Positions 1 to 4,944 of a stretch of 9,824 bases of DNA are shown here, in pieces. The position numbers were made by a program, and so were the translations under genes. The DNA is from Pseudomonadota bacterium (GTDB taxonomy: Bacteria; Pseudomonadota; Alphaproteobacteria; CACIAM-22H2). The notes under the pieces are model-generated. The model saw only the letters and a list, made by a program, of their open reading frames with translations. It was not told the origin of the DNA and did no database searches. The stretch's first letter is position 1. Every line of letters starts with the position of its first letter. The DNA is taken from the NCBI GenBank assembly GCA_020161965.1, contig JAIUNH010000100.1, positions 1-9,824 on the forward strand, given 5' to 3'.

Positions 1-447
1 TCTCTAGCCGACAGCTCCGTACTAACTGCTATTCAGGATGTTAGATTTATCCCGGCTGTGGGATTTGTCGCGATAGTCGATTCCCAAAAAGGCGACTATA
101 AAAACTTGGCAATCGCATACATGCTGGCAAGGGACGTTGCAATAAATAGCAAAGACGTTGCGATCGATAAGGATATCCTAAAGGTGATCATGAACAGGAT
201 CATCAAGGATATAAACGATGTAACTACGATCAAGTCACTTGTGCAGACTAATATTGAGAACTGTAAAAAGATAATTACACAAATCGAGAAGAGCATGCTC
301 TCGATGGAATTCAGTCAGCATTATCTAATCAAGTTTCTCGCTGACGGGACGCTCACAAAAGAAGATTTGCTCGCGTTCTATTCCGGAGAAGAGATCAAGG
401 ATCGTTTTCGTCCTATAGAAAAAGAGATTAAAGCGCTGGGCGCTTGA
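1..447 (+). CDS. Unrecognised protein, C-terminal 148 residues (5' end outside window)
   Basis: The frame is open from base 1 to a TGA at 445-447, so the gene almost certainly begins upstream of the window. A GTG at 58 is in frame but nothing makes it a convincing start. I do not recognise the family. The visible part is soluble-looking and probably mostly helical, rich in Ile, Lys, Asp and Glu, with no membrane segment, no cysteine cluster and no nucleotide-binding motif. A charged helical stretch in the middle (many I/K/N residues) is followed by a C-terminal segment with LADGTLTKEDLLAFYSGEEI, which reads like a short helical-hairpin tail. Codon use is AT-rich (ATA, AAA, GAT), very unlike the genes after 3322, suggesting acquired DNA. 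It converges on the AAA+ ATPase gene with an 87-base gap. Reality of the gene is fairly sure; function is unknown. Confidence 0.7.
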   Translation, partial: SLADSSVLTAIQDVRFIPAVGFVAIVDSQKGDYKNLAIAYMLARDVAINSKDVAIDKDILKVIMNRIIKDINDVTTIKSLVQTNIENCKKIITQIEKSMLSMEFSQHYLIKFLADGTLTKEDLLAFYSGEEIKDRFRPIEKEIKALGA

Positions 448-461
448 GGTTGGTTTCTTTT
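431..461 (+). terminator. Weak terminator-like hairpin at the end of the first gene
   Basis: AAGCGC (431-436) and GCGCTT (440-445) form a perfect 6-bp stem with a TGG loop, overlapping the stop codon of the upstream gene. A T-rich run (TTTCTTTT, 454-461) follows, but about eight bases after the stem, which is farther than in a good intrinsic terminator. It lies in a gap between convergent genes, where a terminator is expected. The pairing is seen directly; the function is inferred. Confidence 0.35.
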
Positions 462-534
462 CCAAATGCTTGCTGAGTATCATCGCGCTCGACAGCCACC
501 ATCAAGGATGTCGCGGTGTTCTCTTAAAGCCACA

Positions 535-1914
535 TCAATGTAGCCTCTTTCTTTGCCACCGTATTTTGATGGCTACCGACTTCTCAACCATCGCTGCGAT
601 TGTTCTGGGTGACGCACCAGAGCGAGCTGCACGCACAAGAGCGGCGCAAACTTCGGGATCTAGGTCATCCTGGGTGAGGATATCTGAACCTAGTTTTGTG
701 ATCGTTTCCTTTAAGATGAAGTCGACCAAACCCTCCGCATGTTGGGGCAATGGGTTGGGCAGCGGCATAGTCTTCAGGCGAGAAAGTAGAGGCCAGTCGA
801 GGTTCCGCGTGTCGTTGGCTATTAGCAGCCAGTTCACGTGACTGAGATCAAGCTCAACATTCAAACCTTCATCCCGAAATCTTTGATTGGTTTCCGGGGC
901 AAGCATTGACAGCATGGTTTGAAGGATATTGCCGTTTCGGCTTCCGGCGATGAACTTGTCGACTTCATCGACGATCACGATTGGATTGGCACAATCGGCA
1001 TCAATGATGATCTCGGCGATGCGCGATGGGTGAGCGCTCGCCCAGCCTCGCGCCGTACCAGCGAAATCACGGTTATCTGAAGCGCCAGCAGCACTAACAA
1101 TGAAGTGGGGCACGGCCGTCAGTTCAGAAAGCCGGCGTACGAAGCGTGTTTTGCCGACACCCGGCGGTCCCACGATCAGCAGAGGGGTAAGCTTGAGCCA
1201 CGGTTGGCTTGAAGAAACCCCGAGTGACAGCCTGTGTTCGATTTCCGAAATCAGGTCTTCTGCCCAGGGGTACTCAATGCGCATTGCATTGAGAATTTCG
1301 TTCTTTGATTCTTTGGTGATCTTGCCTTTGAAGGTGAAAGGCAAATTGAGGCGTTGATAGCGTTCTTTGCCAAGATTCTTCAGATCGGCATTTGCGATCT
1401 CACGCCTGACCACGGTTACTTTTCCCTCTAAACGCTCGAGGTCTCTTCGCGTTTCCGAGATAACTCCCTGCGCTAATTGGTCGTTGGCATCCAATATCTG
1501 GCGAAGCTGCTTCTCCATCGTACCGAAGAGCTGATCAAACTGATTGGAGCCAGCTCTTGATAGCCAGCCAATCGCTCTAGCGAGTAGTGAGCGTCGATTG
1601 GTGCATTCTGGTGCTATTGCTCGTTGGATCATGAGTCCAGCCAAGACAAGGCACGCTGTGGGATGGCCGCCATATCCCGCTTGCGCTAATGCAATCCCAT
1701 AGAGTCCCATGCGCCCGGCCGCGCGAAACATCGTGGCCTGGTCGAATGCATTTACTGGATCGCGTTCGATATCGATCGACGGATCGATATCGTCAAACAG
1801 CTCTGTTGGTTCGACTCGTGGCACATATCGGCGTCGAGTGACCCAATAAAGAGGCGTTCTCAGCCGATAGATAAGATTTTCGAGTGTTTCATCGAGTTGC
1901 TTAGCGTCGTTCAT
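535..1914 (-). CDS. Lon-type AAA+ ATPase lacking a protease domain
   Basis: A 459-residue protein with one AAA+ module in its C-terminal half: Walker A GPPGVGKT (249-256), Walker B VIVDEVDK with D316/E317, sensor 1 in WLLIANDT (N367), likely arginine finger in LLSR (R379) and sensor 2 in GASPRT (R437). The stretch between the Walker motifs (GTARGWASAHPSRI, then NPIVIVDEVDKF) lines up with the pore-loop and Walker B region of Lon, so a Lon-like, probably hexameric, protein remodeller or unfoldase is the best reading. The Lon Ser-Lys protease domain is absent; the protein ends about 20 residues after sensor 2. The N-terminal 200 residues are helical, match no domain I know, and may recruit substrate. 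I chose ATG 1914 over an upstream in-frame ATG (1977) because it has a good Shine-Dalgarno and overlaps the preceding stop in an ATGA. The substrate is unknown. Confidence 0.85.
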   Translation of the reverse strand: MNDAKQLDETLENLIYRLRTPLYWVTRRRYVPRVEPTELFDDIDPSIDIERDPVNAFDQATMFRAAGRMGLYGIALAQAGYGGHPTACLVLAGLMIQRAIAPECTNRRSLLARAIGWLSRAGSNQFDQLFGTMEKQLRQILDANDQLAQGVISETRRDLERLEGKVTVVRREIANADLKNLGKERYQRLNLPFTFKGKITKESKNEILNAMRIEYPWAEDLISEIEHRLSLGVSSSQPWLKLTPLLIVGPPGVGKTRFVRRLSELTAVPHFIVSAAGASDNRDFAGTARGWASAHPSRIAEIIIDADCANPIVIVDEVDKFIAGSRNGNILQTMLSMLAPETNQRFRDEGLNVELDLSHVNWLLIANDTRNLDWPLLSRLKTMPLPNPLPQHAEGLVDFILKETITKLGSDILTQDDLDPEVCAALVRAARSGASPRTIAAMVEKSVAIKIRWQRKRLH

Positions 1915-2168
1915 TTGGACGCCCTCGGTGTCAATCCGCCGCCGTGGCGTAGGTGCGCGGGGGCTTTGAGCAGCCATTCACGGCCTTCTCGAGGGAACCA
2001 ATCGCCGCAGCGGTCTGACGCCAAAGTGGTCGGCCATACGGCGTCGAGTTCTGGAGCATCCACCCCGGCAACGACGATCGTGGTCCGAGGTGCAAATCGT
2101 CGACACAGGCCTCGGTGAACGCTGTCCCTGCTCGTCCAATGTCGGCATTTGCTACAGGTGAGTTCCAT
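1911..2168 (-). CDS. Small four-cysteine (putative zinc-binding) protein
   Basis: An 85-residue protein with C5-x2-C8-x2-W, then GLCRRFAP (C22) and a WPTT...CGDWFP segment (C54). The pattern CxxCxxW / GxCxRxxP / WPxT / CGDW resembles short metal-binding hypothetical proteins of bacteria, recalled from memory; four cysteines would suit one zinc. The C-terminal 25 residues look disordered. I prefer ATG 2168 because GGAG stands nine bases before it; an ATG at 2183 would add five residues but has no clear ribosome site. Its TGA overlaps the ATG of the AAA+ ATPase in an ATGA, so the two are probably translationally coupled and made together, which suggests an adaptor or regulatory role beside the ATPase. 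That role is inference. Because the frame is short, the cysteine pattern and the ATGA overlap are the main support. Confidence 0.7.
   Translation of the reverse strand: MELTCSKCRHWTSRDSVHRGLCRRFAPRTTIVVAGVDAPELDAVWPTTLASDRCGDWFPREGREWLLKAPAHLRHGGGLTPRASK
1922..1926 (-). promoter_or_regulatory. Shine-Dalgarno that sets the AAA+ ATPase start
   Basis: On the minus strand GAGGG stands seven bases before ATG 1914, inside the end of the Cys4 gene. Together with the ATGA stop/start overlap it favours this ATG over the one at 1977. Confidence 0.6.
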
Positions 2169-2177
2169 AATCGGCGT

Positions 2178-2181
2178 CTCC
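2178..2181 (-). promoter_or_regulatory. Shine-Dalgarno that favours ATG 2168 for the Cys4 protein
   Basis: GGAG on the minus strand lies nine bases before ATG 2168 and overlaps the alternative ATG at 2183, which itself has no purine-rich site in front of it. Confidence 0.5.
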
Positions 2182-2221
2182 ATCGCTTAATTGATGTTCG
2201 TCAAATGTTCATGTGTCGAAT

Positions 2222-2240
2222 TTCGAGTCAACAACTCGAA
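2222..2240. promoter_or_regulatory. Inverted repeat TTCGAGT-N5-ACTCGAA, candidate operator
   Basis: Perfect 7-bp arms (2222-2228 and 2234-2240) flank a CAACA spacer. The centre is about 60 bases before the Cys4 start, and the minus strand here contains TTGACT, a good -35 match, though I find no good -10 at the right distance. There is no T-run on either side, so an operator is more likely than a terminator. Confidence 0.45.
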
Positions 2241-2352
2241 TCGATTCCACGTTGAGGCATTCACTCAGTGCTGGTTTGAGAGCTTGGAACCGTAATCCAA
2301 TGAGCTTCACGCTGACCTTCGCAAAGCATTGAAAATATGATGTCGAGAAATT

Positions 2353-2423
2353 CAGTCTCAAACATTCAGTGAGTAATTCCCGGCAGTCTCAAACTTTCGA
2401 ATAAAAACTCGTAGAATCTCAAA
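2353..2423. repeat. Direct repeats of CAGTCTCAAAC with about 30-bp spacing
   Basis: Two exact 11-base copies start at 2353 and 2384, and the core TCTCAAA recurs at 2417-2423. Core-to-core spacing is 31 then 30 bases, close to three helical turns, so the copies would sit on the same face of the DNA. Related copies lie outside this block: TTTGAGA at 2275-2281, TCTCAAT at 2464, TTTGAGA at 2474-2480 and TTTGAGG at 2506. This looks like an array of binding sites for one regulator. The array is seen directly; the regulator is unknown. Confidence 0.5.
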
Positions 2424-2463
2424 ATCAAATCGCAATAGAATCAACAGCGGGCTTGATCGCGAG

Positions 2464-2480
2464 TCTCAATCATTTTGAGA
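2464..2480. promoter_or_regulatory. Inverted repeat TCTCAA-N5-TTGAGA, candidate operator
   Basis: Perfect 6-bp arms with a TCATT spacer are built from the same core as the upstream direct repeats. It lies 11 bases before the TATAAA box, over the place where a -35 element would be, so a protein bound here could block or recruit RNA polymerase at the nuclease-like gene. Confidence 0.45.
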
Positions 2481-2491
2481 TCCTACACCGC

Positions 2492-2497
2492 TATAAA
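2492..2497 (+). promoter_or_regulatory. Possible -10 box of the nuclease-like gene
   Basis: TATAAA matches the sigma-70 -10 consensus at five of six bases and lies 22 bases before the ATG at 2520. No recognisable -35 stands 16-18 bases upstream; that position is filled by the inverted repeat, which would fit an activator-dependent or repressed promoter. Confidence 0.35.
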
Positions 2498-2519
2498 AAA
2501 CATAATTTGAGGTCAGGTG

Positions 2520-3128
2520 ATGGAAAGTCTTTTGCCTGACCTAATCACCCCTCAACCCCCTCCACCGAATCGTGTAGGGAAATGTGACGGTGAATACGAG
2601 CAAGTGTTGTCTGAGGGCGCAGTCATGCTCGCCTTCGCTTTCCATCTATTTGCAAAATATCCAGATTTAAAGCTCGTGAAAATCCATCCGGATGGCGAGC
2701 ACGGGAAGCGTTTTAAAATTAAAGAATGGTTATCTTCTGTTGGCTTCGAACTTGTCGAGCCAATGGGCAGTACAGCATACGGCGGCACGTACCGTTCTGC
2801 TGGTGACAAGACAATCGTAGTTCGCCCCATCTCGGGGTGCGGCGATGTCGAGGCAGAAGTTGGAGACCTAAAGATCGTTGCGGAATGCAAAGGTGGAGTG
2901 ATCAACTCCCGCCACGCAGGGCAATTGTCGCGCTTACGAAAAGGGCTTTGTGAAGCCGTCGGCCTTTCTATGGCTACAAATAGCTCAGACAATTTGACGC
3001 AATACGCTGTTGTTCCGGCTACGAGAGTGACGGAGACTCTTGCCAATAAGATGGTTGATAGAGTCCGGCGGGCAGGTATTCGGATCGCACTGGTTGCATC
3101 CAACGGGACAATTCGTGAAATAGCCTGA
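2520..3128 (+). CDS. PD-(D/E)XK nuclease-like protein
   Basis: A 202-residue protein with the marks of the restriction-endonuclease-like fold. GCGDVEAEVGDLKIVAECKG holds D109 and the E122-x-K124 pair expected of a PD-(D/E)XK catalytic core. It is followed by a helix with GQLSRLRKGLCEAVG (Q135), placed like the Q-containing helix of many such nucleases, and then by two strands ending in GIRIALVASNGTIREI. An acidic helix near the N terminus (EYEQVLSEGAVM) could give the usual extra glutamate. The first 20 residues are proline-rich. ATG 2520 is preferred over the adjacent GTG 2517 because GAGG (2509-2512) is seven bases before it. No specificity, helicase or methylase domain is attached, so partners would have to come from elsewhere. 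The fold is well supported by motif; the substrate, and even nuclease activity, are inference. It is divergent from the Cys4/AAA+ pair. Confidence 0.75.
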   Translation: MESLLPDLITPQPPPPNRVGKCDGEYEQVLSEGAVMLAFAFHLFAKYPDLKLVKIHPDGEHGKRFKIKEWLSSVGFELVEPMGSTAYGGTYRSAGDKTIVVRPISGCGDVEAEVGDLKIVAECKGGVINSRHAGQLSRLRKGLCEAVGLSMATNSSDNLTQYAVVPATRVTETLANKMVDRVRRAGIRIALVASNGTIREIA

Positions 3129-3132
3129 GTCG

Positions 3133-3182
3133 ATCGATCTTTAAAATCGCCGCCGACGCGGTTCTATCGATCTTCAATCGCC
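3133..3182 (+). repeat. Imperfect direct repeat at the composition boundary
   Basis: ATCGATCTTTAAAATCGCC (3133-3151) recurs as ATCGATCTTCAATCGCC (3166-3182) with two bases fewer. The pair sits exactly where the AT-richer left half gives way to the GC-rich right half. It could be a relic of an insertion junction, a regulatory repeat or chance. Confidence 0.35.
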
Positions 3183-3275
3183 CCTTCGGTGAAACACCGA
3201 TTTCTCGACGGGATCGAGTCCGCTCCGCCGGTCTGGACGCAAGCGCCCGAACATGATTTAAGCGCGGCCTTGCTG

Positions 3276-3304
3276 CGCCGGGCGCCCCGCCCGGCGTTTC
3301 TTTT
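3276..3304 (+). terminator. Strong intrinsic-terminator-like hairpin just before the ABC-F gene
   Basis: CGCCGGGCG (3276-3284) and CGCCCGGCG (3288-3296) pair perfectly over nine bases with a CCC loop, followed at once by TTTCTTTT (3297-3304). The T-run abuts a GGAA that could be the ribosome site, and the ABC-F ATG is only 17 bases past the run. It may end transcripts from the nuclease-like gene about 150 bases upstream, or act as a leader attenuator for the ABC-F gene. The structure is seen; which role applies depends on where ABC-F transcription starts. Confidence 0.65.
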
Positions 3305-3321
3305 GGAACGCCCCGCGACCC

Positions 3322-4944
3322 ATGATCCGCCTCGACAACATCTCCAAGCGCAACGGCGCGCAAATCCTGTTCATCGAGGCGTCGGCCGTCCTCAATCGCG
3401 GCGAGAAGATCGGCCTCGTCGGTCCCAACGGGGCAGGCAAGACGACGATCTTCCGCCTGATCGCGGGGCAGGAGCCGCCCGACGAAGGCCAGGTGATGGT
3501 CGAGCGCGGCACCACGATCGGCTATTTCAGCCAGGATGTGGGCGAAATGTCGGGGCATAGCGCCGTCGCCGAAACGATGAACGGGGCGGGCCCCGTGTCG
3601 GAAGTCGCGGCGGAATTGCGCAGCCTCGAAGCCAAGATGGGCGATCCCGACCACGCCGACGCGCTCGACACGCTGGTCGAGCGTTTCGGCGAAGTCCAGG
3701 CGCGGTTCGAGGAACTGGGCGGCTACGAGCTCGACGCGCGCGCGCGCGAAACGCTATCGGGGCTCGGCTTCAGCCAAGAGATGATGGACGGCGACGTGGG
3801 CCAGCTCTCCGGCGGTTGGAAGATGCGCGTCGCACTCGCGCGTATTCTGCTGATGCGGCCCGACGTGATGCTGCTCGACGAGCCAAGCAACCATCTCGAC
3901 ATCGAAAGCATCATCTGGCTCGAAGCGTTCCTGAAGAATTATGACGGCGCGCTGATGATGACCTCGCACGACCGCGCCTTCATGAACCGCGTCGTCGGCA
4001 AGATCGTCGAGATCGACGGCGGCAATCTCAACACCTATTCCGGCGACTACGAATTCTACGAAGCCCAGCGCGCGCAGAACGAAAAGCAGCAGCAGGCGCA
4101 GTTCGAGCGCCAGCAGGCGATGCTGGCGAAGGAAATCAAGTTCATCGAGCGCTTCAAGGCGCGCGCGAGCCATGCGGCCCAGGTGCAAAGCCGGGTGAAG
4201 AAGCTCGACAAGATCGAAAAGATCGAACCGCCGCGCCGCCGCCAGACGGTGGCGTTCGATTTTCCGAACCCGCCGCGCTCGGGCGACGATGTGGTGACGC
4301 TGAAAGGTGTCGCCAAAGCCTATGGGTCGAAGACGATCTACGAGGGCTTCGACCTGATGATCCGGCGCAAGGAACGCTGGTGCGTGATGGGCGTCAACGG
4401 GGCCGGTAAGTCGACACTGCTGAAACTCGTCACCGGTTCGACGGAACCGGATGCGGGCACGGTGGCGCTGGGCGGATCGGTGAAGCTCGGCTATTTCGCC
4501 CAGCACGCCATGGAATTGCTCGACGGCGACAACACTGTTTTCGAACAGCTCTCGAGCGCGTTTCCGCGCGCCAGCCAAGGAAGCCTTCGCACGCTTGCGG
4601 GCTGTTTCGGCTTTTCGGGCGATGATGTGGAGAAGCGCTGCCGCGTGCTGTCGGGCGGCGAGAAGGCGCGCCTCGTGATGGCGCTGATGCTCTTCGACCC
4701 GCCGAATTTCCTGGTGCTCGACGAGCCGACGAACCATCTCGACATCGCGACCAAGGAAATGCTGATCGCGGCCTTGGCCGATTACGAGGGGACGATGCTG
4801 TTCGTCTCCCACGACCGGCATTTCCTGGCGGCATTGTCCAACCGCGTGCTCGAAATCACGCCCGACGGCGTGCATCGTTACGACGGCGGTTACGTCGAAT
4901 ATGTCGCGCGCACGGGCCAGGAAGCGCCGGGCCTGCGCGGCTAA
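3322..4944 (+). CDS. ABC-F family ATPase (ribosome-associated, tandem ABC domains)
   Basis: A 540-residue soluble protein with two ABC ATPase domains and no membrane segment. Domain 1: Walker A GPNGAGKT (34-41), signature LSGGWKMR (from 162), Walker B MLLDEP with D186/E187. Domain 2: Walker A GVNGAGKS (357-364), signature LSGGEKAR (from 443), Walker B LVLDEP with D467/E468. Between them lies a highly charged Gln/Lys/Arg-rich helical linker (about 245-305), the arm that in ABC-F proteins reaches toward the P-site tRNA on the ribosome. All key ATPase residues are present. Members act in translation (EttA, Uup, YbiT, YheS) or protect ribosomes from antibiotics; nothing here points to resistance, and I cannot place it safely in one subfamily. 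The ATG start gives the usual N terminus directly followed by a strand; the ribosome site (GGAA, 3305) is weak and distant. Codon use is high-GC core type. The gene converges with the cyclase gene, the stops overlapping in CTAA. Confidence 0.95.
   Translation: MIRLDNISKRNGAQILFIEASAVLNRGEKIGLVGPNGAGKTTIFRLIAGQEPPDEGQVMVERGTTIGYFSQDVGEMSGHSAVAETMNGAGPVSEVAAELRSLEAKMGDPDHADALDTLVERFGEVQARFEELGGYELDARARETLSGLGFSQEMMDGDVGQLSGGWKMRVALARILLMRPDVMLLDEPSNHLDIESIIWLEAFLKNYDGALMMTSHDRAFMNRVVGKIVEIDGGNLNTYSGDYEFYEAQRAQNEKQQQAQFERQQAMLAKEIKFIERFKARASHAAQVQSRVKKLDKIEKIEPPRRRQTVAFDFPNPPRSGDDVVTLKGVAKAYGSKTIYEGFDLMIRRKERWCVMGVNGAGKSTLLKLVTGSTEPDAGTVALGGSVKLGYFAQHAMELLDGDNTVFEQLSSAFPRASQGSLRTLAGCFGFSGDDVEKRCRVLSGGEKARLVMALMLFDPPNFLVLDEPTNHLDIATKEMLIAALADYEGTMLFVSHDRHFLAALSNRVLEITPDGVHRYDGGYVEYVARTGQEAPGLRG

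Larger units (their letters stand above)
2184..2519. other. AT-rich divergent control region between the Cys4/AAA+ unit and the nuclease-like gene
   Basis: No credible gene lies in these roughly 335 bases on either strand. The stretch is markedly AT-rich and carries an inverted repeat near the minus-strand unit (2222-2240), repeated TCTCAAA/TTTGAGA elements (2275-2512), a second inverted repeat (2464-2480) and a TATAAA box (2492-2497) before the plus-strand gene. It is most simply a shared regulatory region for divergent promoters; a small RNA cannot be excluded. Confidence 0.6.

Noticed and set aside
1915..1977. N-terminal extension of the AAA+ ATPase from ATG 1977
   Set aside because: It lies wholly inside the Cys4 gene, its residues are Arg/Pro-rich, and ATG 1914 has both a ribosome site and the ATGA overlap.
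2353..2480. CRISPR-like array suggested by 30-31 base spacing of repeats
   Set aside because: The repeated unit is only 7-11 bases and the third spacing is 47 bases; no cas gene is present.
2552..3103. 183-codon minus-strand frame opposite the nuclease-like gene
   Set aside because: No recognisable motif; the plus-strand frame has a PD-(D/E)XK core and a good ribosome site.
3187..3199. Small hairpin TCGGTG-AAA-CACCGA as a terminator of the nuclease-like gene
   Set aside because: The six-base stem (3186-3200) is followed by only three T residues; the 3276 hairpin is far stronger.
3019..3654. 211-codon minus-strand frame spanning the boundary and the start of the ABC-F gene
   Set aside because: It covers parts of two unrelated genes on the other strand and an intergenic hairpin, and shows no coherent domain.
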